This document shows, in pieces, positions 7,871 through 14,522 of a stretch of DNA of 17,601 nt. This DNA comes from an uncultured Azospirillum sp. Its GTDB lineage: Bacteria; Pseudomonadota; Alphaproteobacteria; Azospirillales; Azospirillaceae. The stretch lies in assembly GCF_946480385.1 (NCBI RefSeq), contig NZ_CAMLJP010000121.1, positions 1 to 17,601 on the forward strand, in the 5' to 3' direction. Position 1 is the first letter of the stretch. Every line of letters begins with the position of its first letter. Under the pieces are notes generated by a model, which was not told where the DNA came from, made no database searches, and was given only the letters and a program-made list of their open reading frames with translations. The position numbers and the translations under genes are program-made.

Positions 7871-8671
7871 ATGCTCGTTTACGAATGCGAATTGTTCGAG
7901 GTGGTTCCGGTGCTGCGCCGCTATGCGCGGGCGCTGACCGGCACGACCGACCGTGGCGACGCGCTGGTGACCCGCTGTGTCGAGGCGGCGATGATGGCGC
8001 CGTCGCGCTTCGGTCTGGATCGTGGCGGCGACGGGGCGCTGTTGCCGATGTATGCGCTGCTGAACCTGCTGTTCGACCGTTCGGAGGATTTTGGCCCGGC
8101 CGGCCGGCCGCTGCCCTCGCCGCACCCCATCGAACGTGCTCTTGCCGAACTGCCGGAAGCCGATCGCCGTCTGTATCTGCTGACCGCGCTGGAAGGGCTG
8201 AGCCTGCCGCAGGCGGCGAAGGTGCTGCAGTTGCGGCCGGGTGAGGCGATAGAGAGGCTGAAGACCGCCCGTGCACGGGTGCGCGGTGCCATGGTCCAGC
8301 GGGTGATGGTGGTCGAGGACAATGCCCTCCTGGCGATGGAACTGGGCGCGCTGGTCGCTGAGATGGGGCATGTCGTCTGCGGCACCGCCGGCAACGAGCC
8401 GGAGGCGTTGGCCCTGTTGAAGGCGGAGAAGCCGACGCTGGCCCTGCTGGACGTTCGGCTGGCCGATGGCGGCAGCGGGATCGAAATCGCGCGGCGGCTG
8501 AAGCGCGTGCGCGATCTGCGCACCATCTTCGTGACCGCCTTCGATGACGACATCCAGGCCGGCGATGCCCGCCATCTGGGGCAGATCGTCCGCAAGCCCT
8601 TCACCAACGCCGGCATTCAGGCCGCCATTTCCCGCGCCATCTTCATGCCGCAACCGGTGGCGCTGGCGTAA
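7871..8671 (+). CDS. phyR: PhyR-type general stress response regulator
   Basis: Response regulator of 266 aa with the PhyR layout: an N-terminal sigma-factor-like domain (about 5-140) and a C-terminal receiver (about 143-260). When phosphorylated, PhyR proteins bind the anti-sigma factor NepR and free the sigma factor EcfG. The sigma-like part shows VLRRYARALTGTTDRGDALV, LPEADRRLYLLTALEGLS and LPQAAKVLQLRPGEAIERL. The receiver has acidic E149-D150, phospho-acceptor D194 in LLDVRLADGGSGIE, T222 in FVTAFDD and K242 in VRKPF, all expected. I start at ATG 7871, which has GGAG 8 bases upstream and matches the family N-terminus; the frame stays open back to 7766. nepR and ecfG, which often adjoin phyR, are not in this window, so this may be a paralogue. 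A terminator follows. Confidence 0.92.
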   Translation: MLVYECELFEVVPVLRRYARALTGTTDRGDALVTRCVEAAMMAPSRFGLDRGGDGALLPMYALLNLLFDRSEDFGPAGRPLPSPHPIERALAELPEADRRLYLLTALEGLSLPQAAKVLQLRPGEAIERLKTARARVRGAMVQRVMVVEDNALLAMELGALVAEMGHVVCGTAGNEPEALALLKAEKPTLALLDVRLADGGSGIEIARRLKRVRDLRTIFVTAFDDDIQAGDARHLGQIVRKPFTNAGIQAAISRAIFMPQPVALA

Positions 8672-8709
8672 ACTCGTCGATCCGACCTGAAATCAGGACA
8701 CACGAAAAA

Positions 8710-8744
8710 GGGACCGCCGGCCGTCCGGTGGTCCCCTTGTTTTG
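8710..8744 (+). terminator. Rho-independent terminator after phyR
   Basis: Stem GGGACC (8710-8715) with GGTCCC (8730-8735), continued by CCGG (8717-8720) with CCGG (8725-8728) across a single G/T mismatch, loop CCGT, followed by CTTGTTTTG. It is 38 bases after the phyR stop and 39 bases from the convergent GlsB-like gene. The run of A before the stem means it may also work on the minus strand. Confidence 0.8.
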
Positions 8745-8783
8745 TCCGGCTTTGGAGCAAGCCGGGTGTATGGCAGCCGGCGG

Positions 8784-9041
8784 TTAGACCGTCGTCCGGC
8801 GGCCGGCGATCATGCGGTAGATGGCCAGGATGATGATCGCGCCGACGATGGCGCCGATGAAGCCCGCTCCCTCGCCCGGCCGGTACCAGCCGACGGCGGC
8901 GCCCAGATATGTCGCGACGAAGGCGCCGGCGATGCCCAGCAGGGTGGTGATGATGAAGCCGCCCGGATCGCGACCCGGCATCAGGAACTTGGCGACGATG
9001 CCGGCGAGAAAGCCGATGATGATCGTCCAGAGAATGCCCAT
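8784..9041 (-). CDS. GlsB/YeaQ/YmgE family stress-associated membrane protein
   Basis: An 85 aa inner-membrane protein of the Transgly_assoc family (GlsB/YeaQ/YmgE), small three-helix proteins often induced by stress and without a proven biochemical role. Hydrophobic segments lie at about 2-20 (ILWTIIIGFLAGIVAKFL), 28-48 (GFIITTLLGIAGAFVATYLG) and 58-76 (AGFIGAIVGAIIILAIYRM). The family-typical PGRDPGGFIITTLLGIAGA stretch lies between the first two. The start at 9041 has AAGGGA upstream on its strand; a 14-residue extension to 9083 is basic and unlike the family. An EcfG-like promoter sits 44 bases upstream, and with phyR next door this suggests control by the general stress response. Confidence 0.92.
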   Translation of the reverse strand: MGILWTIIIGFLAGIVAKFLMPGRDPGGFIITTLLGIAGAFVATYLGAAVGWYRPGEGAGFIGAIVGAIIILAIYRMIAGRRTTV

Positions 9042-9084
9042 GGTGATTTCCCTTCCGTTGCGGGACCGTCTTCCCATGCCCAAT

Positions 9085-9109
9085 AACGGGCAGGGACGCG
9101 TTTGGTTCT
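9085..9109 (-). promoter_or_regulatory. EcfG-like (general stress sigma factor) promoter for the GlsB-like gene
   Basis: Read on the minus strand: AGAAC (complement of 9105-9109), 16 bases, then CGTT (complement of 9085-9088). The alphaproteobacterial EcfG consensus is GGAAC-N16/17-CGTT, so one base differs at the first position of the -35 element. The -10 element ends 44 bases before the gene start, a suitable distance. Such short motifs can arise by chance; neighbouring phyR and the stress-type target raise the likelihood. Confidence 0.55.
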
Positions 9110-9255
9110 CGCCGATGTGTGATCTTTTAGGGTGCCTCGCCTTTGGGGATGCAAAACCCGTCCGGGAACCTTTCCGGGGCCGGCCATGTTGTCCGCATCA
9201 CGTTTCCGGCGCTGCACCGCGGTGCCGCCACGGACGACTGTTTAGGAGATGCGTT

Positions 9256-9687
9256 ATGAACAAGACCTTCATTTTCACCGCTGTGGGTGCCGTTCTGCTG
9301 TCGACCGGCGCGATGGCCCAGGTGGCCGGTTCCGCGACGACGCCGCAGGCAGGGTCCAGCTACACCATGGGTGTGACCACCGCCGTGCCGCCGCTCACCG
9401 CGCCGGCCCGCGGCCTGCCGGTGACCGACACGGCGCAGGGCGGCAAGGTCGTGGTGCTGGGGGAGAGCGTCGGCGAGCGTCAGTTGGCCGAACAGCAGCG
9501 GATGGAGAACCGGATGCCGGCCGGCGGTTATTCCGGCTCCAGCACCGGGAGCTATGGTTCGAACACCGGGACTTACGGCTACAGCAATTCGGGTACCAGC
9601 TATTCCGGCACCGCTTCCGATACGGAAGGCAACAACAGCACGCGCGGCCTGCGCGGCGGCGCGCCCTATACGCCGCCGACCCGCTGA
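9256..9687 (+). CDS. Small exported Gly/Ser/Thr/Tyr-rich protein of unknown function
   Basis: I do not recognise this 143 aa protein. It has a clear signal peptide (MNKTFIFTAVGAVLLSTGAM, likely cut after AMA at residue 21). A middle part (GLPVTDTAQGGKVVVLGE, SVGERQLAEQQRMENRM) is moderately ordered. A low-complexity tail (about 91-121) has the short repeated themes YSGSSTG, SYGSNTG, TYGYSNSG and TSYSGT. The end, GLRGGAPYTPPTR, is basic and proline-containing. No cysteine is present in the mature part, so it is not a lipoprotein. AGGAG lies 7 bases before the ATG. A GGAAC element at 9165-9169 followed 18 bases later by TGTT is an imperfect EcfG-like match upstream. A cell-envelope or stress-induced periplasmic role is possible but unproven. 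It ends at a strong bidirectional terminator. Confidence 0.85.
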   Translation: MNKTFIFTAVGAVLLSTGAMAQVAGSATTPQAGSSYTMGVTTAVPPLTAPARGLPVTDTAQGGKVVVLGESVGERQLAEQQRMENRMPAGGYSGSSTGSYGSNTGTYGYSNSGTSYSGTASDTEGNNSTRGLRGGAPYTPPTR

Positions 9688-9731
9688 CCCATGCCTGCCG
9701 GCCGGTCTGTAACCAGTCCGGCCTGAAACGA

Positions 9732-9786
9732 AGCGGCCCCGCATCGCTCCCCATCCGGAGGGCGTGGCGGGGCCGCTGCCGTTTTC
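9732..9786. terminator. Bidirectional terminator between the exported-protein gene and rpe
   Basis: Perfect 11-base arms AGCGGCCCCGC (9732-9742) and GCGGGGCCGCT (9767-9777), with inner pairing CGCTCC with GGAG-GGCG. On the plus strand GCCGTTTTC follows; on the minus strand TTCGTTTCAGG follows. It sits between two convergent genes and can serve both. Confidence 0.85.
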
Positions 9787-9805
9787 AGTTAGGCGGGTGG
9801 TCCGT

Positions 9806-10459
9806 TCAGCGCAGCGCGCGGATGTTGGCGGCATACTGCTCCGGACCACCGGTGAAGGTGGCGGTGCCGGCCACCAGCACGTCGGCGCCGGCTTCGATCG
9901 CCAAGCGTGCGGTCTCCGGGTTGATGCCGCCGTCCACCTCCAGGTCGATCTGCTTGCCGAGCGCGTCGATGCGGGCGCGCAGGTCGCGGATCTTCGGAAG
10001 CTGGCTCTTGATGAAGCTCTGGCCGCCGAAGCCGGGGTTGACCGTCATCACCAGCACGAGGTCGATGTCCTCCAGCACATGCTGGATGGCGTCCACCGGG
10101 GTGGCCGGGTTCAGCGAGACGCCGGCCTTCTTGCCCAGCGACTTGATCAGCTGGATGGTGCGGTGCAGGTGCGGGCCGGCCTCCGGATGGACGGTGATGA
10201 TGTCGGCGCCGGCCTTGGCGAAGTCCGGAACGAACAGGTCCACCGGCGAGATCATCAGGTGGACGTCGAAGACCTTGGCGGAGTGCGGACGCAGCGCCTT
10301 CACCACGCCCGGCCCGATGGTGAGGTTCGGCACGAAATGGCCGTCCATCACGTCGATGTGGATGTAGTCGGCGCCGGCGGCGTCGACCGCGCGGACCTCC
10401 TCGCCCAGCCGGGCGAAATCGGCGGAGAGAATCGAGGGGGAAATCTTCACGGCGCGCAT
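9806..10459 (-). CDS. rpe: Ribulose-phosphate 3-epimerase
   Basis: Interconverts D-ribulose 5-phosphate and D-xylulose 5-phosphate in the pentose phosphate (and, where present, Calvin) pathway. It is 217 aa, a TIM barrel of normal length. Diagnostic segments are [55 protein letters not shown] and LEVDGGIN. Metal ligands are H34, D36, H67 and D176, with D36 and D176 also the acid-base pair. I start at MRAVKISPS (10459) because AGGAAAG precedes it on its strand and the family begins here; a longer frame to 10522 is not conserved in style. It shares a 217-base divergent region with modA and ends at the bidirectional terminator. No Calvin-cycle genes are nearby, so a general pentose phosphate role is most likely. 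Confidence 0.97.
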   Translation of the reverse strand: MRAVKISPSILSADFARLGEEVRAVDAAGADYIHIDVMDGHFVPNLTIGPGVVKALRPHSAKVFDVHLMISPVDLFVPDFAKAGADIITVHPEAGPHLHRTIQLIKSLGKKAGVSLNPATPVDAIQHVLEDIDLVLVMTVNPGFGGQSFIKSQLPKIRDLRARIDALGKQIDLEVDGGINPETARLAIEAGADVLVAGTATFTGGPEQYAANIRALR

Positions 10460-10624
10460 GGGGCTTTCCTGGTGCGGGAGGGGGCGGGGGAGCAGGTTTG
10501 GAACCGGTCCTAATCTGCGCACTTCCTATCACGGGGTCGCGACGCAAGTCATGACATGATGTGGATGGCCGCCATGCCTCCATGGTGCGGATTGCACCGT
10601 TTACGCTTTACCGCAACCGCGAAG

Positions 10625-10649
10625 CGCTGTATCTGTCGGAATATAAGCG
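10625..10649 (+). promoter_or_regulatory. Putative Mo-box (ModE-type operator) before modA
   Basis: Half-sites CGCTGTAT (10625-10632) and ATATAAGCG (10641-10649), separated by eight bases, resemble the inverted CGnTATAT / ATATAnCG arrangement of Mo-boxes bound by ModE-type regulators. The site ends 27 bases before the modA start, where binding would block transcription when molybdate is plentiful. The symmetry is imperfect and no modE gene is in the window. Confidence 0.55.
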
Positions 10650-10676
10650 AAGCGGCGAATTCGGCAGGAGATGGCG

Positions 10677-11486
10677 ATGGTCGGCATGAATGGGGCGTTC
10701 GGGCGGCGCAGGTTCACGGCGGCGGTTTCGGCGGTCGTCTTGGGGATCGGGCTGACGGTCGCGGCACCGGCGGCGATGGCGCAGGATGTGCTGGTTCTGG
10801 CGGCGGCCTCGACAAAGAATGCGGTCGAAAAGCTGGCCTCGCAGTTCAAGGCGAAGACCGGCACCACCGTGACGTCCTCGTTCGCCGCATCGTCGGCGAT
10901 GGCCAAGCAGATCGAGAATGGCGCCCCGGCCGACATCTTCATCTCGGCCGATCTCGACTGGATGGACTATCTGCAGAAGCACGATCTCATCAAGACCGAC
11001 AGCCGGGTGAATTTGCTGGGCAACGAACTGGTGGCGGTGGTGCCGAAGGGCTCGACCCTGAAGCCGGATCTGTCCAAGGGCGGCAAGCTGGCGGACCAGT
11101 TGGGCGACGGGCGGCTTGCCACCGGTGACCCATCGAACGTTCCGGTCGGGAAGTACGCCAAGGCGGCACTGGAGTCGCTGGGGCAATGGACGGCGGTCGA
11201 ACCGAAGCTGGCGCGGGCCGACAGTGTGCGTGCCGCGCTGGTTCTGGTCAGCCGTGGCGAGGTGCCGCTGGGCATCGTCTATCGCACCGACGCCGCCATC
11301 GATCCGGGGGTGGAGGTCGCCGCGGCCTTCCCACCCGACAGCTATCCGGCGATCACCTATCCGGCGGCTCTGGTGGCGTTGTCGAAGAGTCCGGCGGCGG
11401 TGGCCTTTCTCGACTACATGAAATCGTCGGACGGCATGGCGGTGTGGAAGGAATTCGGCTTCGTTCCGGCACCCAAGGCACCGTAA
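10677..11486 (+). CDS. modA: Molybdate ABC transporter periplasmic binding protein ModA
   Basis: Binds molybdate (and tungstate) in the periplasm and delivers it to the ModBC channel. The 269 aa precursor has a signal peptide ending AAMA-QD (cut after about residue 35). It contains GRRRFTAA, so Tat export is conceivable but the motif is not perfect; Sec is equally possible. The mature start DVLVLAAASTKNAVEKL is classic ModA, and the binding-site segments FAASSAMAKQIENGAPADIFISAD, NELVAVVP, GDPSNVPVGKYAKAALE and GIVYRTDA are all present. I use ATG 10677, six bases after AGGAG; the upstream ATG at 10671 touches that site, and ATG 10686 is too far. It is the first gene of modABC, with modB 10 bases downstream, behind a likely Mo-box. 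Confidence 0.96.
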   Translation: MVGMNGAFGRRRFTAAVSAVVLGIGLTVAAPAAMAQDVLVLAAASTKNAVEKLASQFKAKTGTTVTSSFAASSAMAKQIENGAPADIFISADLDWMDYLQKHDLIKTDSRVNLLGNELVAVVPKGSTLKPDLSKGGKLADQLGDGRLATGDPSNVPVGKYAKAALESLGQWTAVEPKLARADSVRAALVLVSRGEVPLGIVYRTDAAIDPGVEVAAAFPPDSYPAITYPAALVALSKSPAAVAFLDYMKSSDGMAVWKEFGFVPAPKAP

Positions 11487-11496
11487 GCTCTGCCGC

Positions 11497-12192
11497 ATGG
11501 AACTCCTGACGCCGATGGAAACCACCGCGTTGCTGCTGAGCCTGCGTGTCGCGGGCGTCGCCATCGCGTTGGGATTGCCGGTGGCCGTGCTCGCCGCCTG
11601 GGTGCTCGGCCGTTATTCCTTTCCGGGCAAGACGCTGGTCGATGGGCTGGTCCATCTGCCGCTGGTCCTGCCGCCCGTGGTCACCGGCTATATCCTGCTG
11701 GTGACGATGGGGACCAAGGGGGTGGTCGGCGGCTGGCTCTACCAGACCTTCGGCATCAAGCTGATCTTCACGGCGGAGGGGGCGTCGCTGGCGGTGGCGG
11801 TGACGTCCTTCCCGCTGATGGTGCGGGCGATCCGCCTGTCGGTGGAGGCCATCGACGGCGGGCTGGAGGCGGCGGCGCGCACGCTGGGCGCCGGGCCGGT
11901 CGACCGCTTCTTCACCATCCTGCTGCCGCTGATGGCGCCGGGGCTGCTGTCCGGCGCCATCGTCGCCTTCGCCGCCGCGATGGGGGAGTTCGGGGCGGTC
12001 ATCACGTTCGTCTCCAACATTCCCGGCAAGACGCAGACGCTGCCGCTGGCGATCTATGCCGCGACGCAGGAACCGGGCGGCGACGCGGTGGCGGCGCGGC
12101 TGGCGGCGATCTCCTTCGGGGTGGCGCTGCTGGCGCTGATGCTGTCGGAGTTTCTGGCAAACCGGGTTCGCCGCCTGATCGGGCAGGTCTGA
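11497..12192 (+). CDS. modB: Molybdate ABC transporter permease ModB
   Basis: The inner-membrane channel of the molybdate importer, 231 aa, the usual size. About five transmembrane helices can be seen, starting with TALLLSLRVAGVAIALGLPVAVLAAWVL and ending with the segment AAISFGVALLALMLSEFL. The EAA loop that contacts ModC is GGLEAAARTLGAGPVDRFF followed by TILLPLMAPGLLSGAIVAF. LVDGLVHLPLVLPPVVTGY and MGEFGAVITF are typical of ModB. The start MELLTPMETTALLL has no clear ribosome binding site but agrees with the family, and it lies 10 bases after the modA stop, so translation is probably coupled. modC starts two bases after its stop. Confidence 0.96.
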   Translation: MELLTPMETTALLLSLRVAGVAIALGLPVAVLAAWVLGRYSFPGKTLVDGLVHLPLVLPPVVTGYILLVTMGTKGVVGGWLYQTFGIKLIFTAEGASLAVAVTSFPLMVRAIRLSVEAIDGGLEAAARTLGAGPVDRFFTILLPLMAPGLLSGAIVAFAAAMGEFGAVITFVSNIPGKTQTLPLAIYAATQEPGGDAVAARLAAISFGVALLALMLSEFLANRVRRLIGQV

Positions 12193-12194
12193 CC

Positions 12195-13304
12195 ATGCTG
12201 GACCTGCACATCCGCCAGACACTCGGCGCCTTCACGCTCGACATCGCCTTCACCGCGGAGGAACGCGGCGTGACGGCGCTGTTCGGCCGCTCCGGCTCCG
12301 GCAAGACCTCGGTCATCAATGCGATCGCCGGGCTGAGGCGGCCCGACGCCGGGCATATCCGCGTCGGCGACACCGTGTTCTTCGACAGCCCCCGGCGCAT
12401 CGACGTGCCGGTGGAGAAGCGGCGCATCGGCTATGTCTTCCAGGATTCGCGGCTTTTCCCGCACATGACCGTGCGCAGCAATCTGGAATACGGTCTGCGG
12501 CGCGTGCCGGCCGGGGAGCGGCGCATAGCCTTCGAACCGGTGGTGGAATTGCTGGGGCTGGGCCATCTGCTGGATCGCCGGCCGCGCGGCCTCTCCGGCG
12601 GCGAGAAGCAGCGGGTCGCTTTCGGCCGCGCCCTGTTGGCGCAGCCGCGCCTGCTGCTGATGGACGAGCCGATGGCCTCGCTCGATGCTGCCCGCAAGGC
12701 GGAGATCATGCCCTATATCGAGCGGCTGCGCGACGAGATGAACATCCCCATCGTCCTGGTCAGCCACGCGCTGGACGAGGTGGTGCGGCTCGCCACCACG
12801 ATGGTGCTGATCGCAGAGGGCAGGGTGCGCGCGGCCGGGCCGGTCGGTGCGGTGATCCTGTCGGCGGTGACCGGCGCTCAGGACGCCGGCGCGGTGCTGG
12901 ACCTGACGGTCGAGCGCCACGTTCCGGAGGATGGGCTGTCGGTGCTGGACTTCGACGGCGGGCGCCTGACGGTGCCGCAGATCGACCGCCCGCCCGGCGC
13001 GGCGGTGCGGCTGCACATCCACGCCCGCGACGTCATCATCGCCTTGCGGCCGCCGAGCGGCGTCAGCCTTCGCAATGCGCTTGCCGCGACGGTGACGGAG
13101 GTGGCGGAGTCCGGCCCGTCGTCGGCCGACGTGCGGCTGGCCGTGGGCGGATCGTTCCTGATCGCACGCATCACGCGGGCGGCCGTGCGCGAATTGGAAC
13201 TGGCGCCCGGCCGCCCGGTGGTGGCGCTGGTCAAGGGCATCGCCTTCGAACCGGACAGCAGCGGTGAGGCATCGGACCGGCGGAGGCGGGTGGTGGACGT
13301 GTGA
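12195..13304 (+). CDS. modC: Molybdate ABC transporter ATP-binding protein ModC
   Basis: ATPase that powers ModB, 369 aa. The nucleotide-binding domain (about 1-230) has Walker A GRSGSGKTS, Q-loop VFQDSRLFPHM, signature LSGGEKQRV, Walker B LLLMDEPMASLD and switch histidine VSHALDE. The C-terminal part (about 280-355) contains IHARDVIIALRPPSGVSLRN and VTEVAESG...VALVKGIAFE. This is the TOBE/Mop-type domain that can bind oxyanion and, in some ModC proteins, mediates inhibition by molybdate. It begins two bases after the modB stop. The basic tail (RRRR near the end) is not part of the domain. A hairpin overlaps the stop codon. Confidence 0.97.
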   Translation: MLDLHIRQTLGAFTLDIAFTAEERGVTALFGRSGSGKTSVINAIAGLRRPDAGHIRVGDTVFFDSPRRIDVPVEKRRIGYVFQDSRLFPHMTVRSNLEYGLRRVPAGERRIAFEPVVELLGLGHLLDRRPRGLSGGEKQRVAFGRALLAQPRLLLMDEPMASLDAARKAEIMPYIERLRDEMNIPIVLVSHALDEVVRLATTMVLIAEGRVRAAGPVGAVILSAVTGAQDAGAVLDLTVERHVPEDGLSVLDFDGGRLTVPQIDRPPGAAVRLHIHARDVIIALRPPSGVSLRNALAATVTEVAESGPSSADVRLAVGGSFLIARITRAAVRELELAPGRPVVALVKGIAFEPDSSGEASDRRRRVVDV

Positions 13305-13314
13305 CCGTCCACCA
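13291..13314 (+). terminator. Hairpin overlapping the modC stop codon
   Basis: TGGTGGACG (13291-13299) pairs perfectly with CGTCCACCA (13306-13314) around a six-base loop that includes part of the modC stop region. No T-run follows on the plus strand, so it may be a weak terminator or a transcript-end stabiliser. The gap to the convergent lipoprotein gene is only 35 bases and has no other stem. Confidence 0.5.
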
Positions 13315-13339
13315 TATCCGTCCTTACTGGCTTTCGTCT

Positions 13340-13651
13340 TTATTGGCTGCCCGACGGGGTGGGAGAGCCGCCGGTGCTGGCGCCGCCGCCGGCCGAACCG
13401 CCGGCGGTCGCGCCGCCCGGCACGGTGCGGGTGGCGCCGCTGGTCTCGTTCATTGAATTGCCGGAGGTGCCGCCCTGCACCGGAACGCCGGTCGAGGGCG
13501 GCGGGACGGTGGTGGACCCGCTGCTCGACCCGCTGCTGGTGGTCGGGCTGGTCTGGTTCGCCGCGTTGGAGTTCTGGGCGTTTTGGTCGTCGCAGGCCGC
13601 CAGGCCCAGAAGCAGGGCGGGCAGGGCCACGATCAGAAACTTGCTGCGCAT
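13340..13651 (-). CDS. Small low-complexity lipoprotein
   Basis: A 103 aa predicted lipoprotein of unknown function. MRSKFLIVALPALLLGLAAC is a lipoprotein signal with lipobox LAAC, giving acylated C20. The next residue is Asp (D21), which in enterobacteria favours inner-membrane retention; the rule is less certain in alphaproteobacteria. The mature part is Ser/Thr/Gly/Pro/Asn-rich (TSPTTSSGSSSGSTTVPPPS, GGATAGGSAGGGASTGG) with no recognisable domain and no charged clusters beyond DDQN. GAGGAG sits 9 bases before the ATG on its strand. The frame remains open far upstream, but only this ATG has both a ribosome binding site and a signal. It is convergent with modC and is probably transcribed from its own promoter. 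Confidence 0.75.
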   Translation of the reverse strand: MRSKFLIVALPALLLGLAACDDQNAQNSNAANQTSPTTSSGSSSGSTTVPPPSTGVPVQGGTSGNSMNETSGATRTVPGGATAGGSAGGGASTGGSPTPSGSQ

Positions 13652-14009
13652 GGGGTGTTGCTCCTCAGCCAGGTGGCGGCGCCATCGGCAGGATCGCCTG
13701 TGCGAGCCTACGGTGGACTCGGGGTCGGACCCGGCGGCGCCGTGTGGGTCCAAACACGCTACCGCCGGTTTCATTCCATACACCTTCGCCCTATGCCGGG
13801 TGGGTGGCTGTACCGATGAGCGCGAGCGGCGTCCGATCGGACGCTCGATTACCGAAGAGAACTTTATAGGAACATCCCGTCGACTTGTGGCTTGGGCGTG
13901 ACGGATACCCATTACTGGGTTGCGCAAAGATCACGAAGCTTTTGCGACCTGCCTGTTCCATCTTTTTCGTTTGACCGGTGGAAAGCCGCTGTGATTCCAT
14001 CGTGCCACC
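13652..14009. other. Intergenic region between the lipoprotein gene (-) and the ftsB-like gene (+)
   Basis: These 358 bases hold no convincing gene; open frames here are uncharacteristic extensions. It must contain divergent promoters. CGCAAAG (13923-13929) faces CTTTTGCG (13939-13946), an imperfect dyad that could be an operator. ACCCA-TTAC-TGGGT near 13905-13920 is a weak stem. On the minus strand GGAAT-N16-TGTT, upstream of the lipoprotein, matches the EcfG consensus only with two mismatches. Nothing else stands out. Confidence 0.6.
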
Positions 14010-14381
14010 ATGACGATGATCGCCGACCTCACCGACACGCTCGCCCGCGCCGCCAAAAGCGCGATCCGCCAAGCAATCATGCCGGCGCTGTGCGCCTGCG
14101 TGGTCGCCTACTTCGCCTACTACGCGATCCATGGTGACCGCGGGCTGGTGGCGATGAAGCAGATCCAGGGGGAAATCGCCCAGGCGGAGGATGTGCTGAA
14201 CCAGCTCCGCACCGAGCGGGAGGACATGGAACGGCGCGCCCAACTGCTGCGCGGCGACGGCCTTGACCGCGACATGCTGGAGGAGCGGGCGCGGCTGATG
14301 CTGAATTTCGCCAACCCGCGCGACATCATCGTCAAGCTTCCCAAACTGGCCGATCCGGAAGGGGCGAGCCAGCAGAAGTAA
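14010..14381 (+). CDS. ftsB: Septum formation initiator (FtsB/DivIC family) protein
   Basis: A 123 aa bitopic membrane protein of the FtsB/DivIC family, a scaffold that links the divisome through FtsL and FtsQ. One transmembrane helix (about 24-41, MPALCACVVAYFAYYAIH) is followed by the family-typical HGDRGLVAM and a coiled coil (about 48-80, QIQGEIAQAEDVLNQLRTER). The C-terminal DRDMLEERARLMLNFANPRDIIV segment is also characteristic. The predicted topology is a short cytoplasmic N-terminus and a periplasmic coil. Neither ATG 14010 nor ATG 14016 has a clear ribosome binding site, so the start is uncertain by two codons or more. Its place before pdhA is a common alphaproteobacterial arrangement; eno, often upstream, is not present here. 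Confidence 0.87.
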   Translation: MTMIADLTDTLARAAKSAIRQAIMPALCACVVAYFAYYAIHGDRGLVAMKQIQGEIAQAEDVLNQLRTEREDMERRAQLLRGDGLDRDMLEERARLMLNFANPRDIIVKLPKLADPEGASQQK

Positions 14382-14394
14382 GGGGATATCAGCC

Positions 14395-14417
14395 GATTAA
14401 CCGAATCGCGGTTAATC
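14395..14417. promoter_or_regulatory. Perfect inverted repeat GATTAACCG / CGGTTAATC after the ftsB-like gene
   Basis: Nine-base arms GATTAACCG (14395-14403) and CGGTTAATC (14409-14417) flank AATCG. The stretch is 14 bases after the ftsB-like stop and 159 before the pdhA start. GAATC across the arm-loop junction (14403-14407) is a CcrM methylation site (GANTC), and each arm contains TTAACC, like a CtrA half-site. There is no T-tail, so a protein-binding site is as likely as a terminator. Confidence 0.55.
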
Positions 14418-14443
14418 TAAAATAGCGCTGCAAAAACAGACGT

Positions 14444-14472
14444 TTGCGCAGACCCAGAAGCTCGTGTAGTGT
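14444..14472 (+). promoter_or_regulatory. Candidate vegetative promoter for pdhA
   Basis: TTGCGC (14444-14449) and TAGTGT (14467-14472) are separated by 17 bases. Each matches three of six positions of the housekeeping consensus. It would start the transcript near 14479, leaving a leader of about 97 bases that includes the hairpin at 14523-14555. The match is modest. Confidence 0.3.
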
Positions 14473-14522
14473 GCGCGCCATATTCGCTTCCGGTGCGGGC
14501 TCTCGCATGCCCGCAACGCGCG

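Noticed and set aside
10671..10676. modA start at ATG 10671
   Set aside because: AGGAG directly touches this ATG, leaving no spacing; ATG 10677 has a six-base gap.
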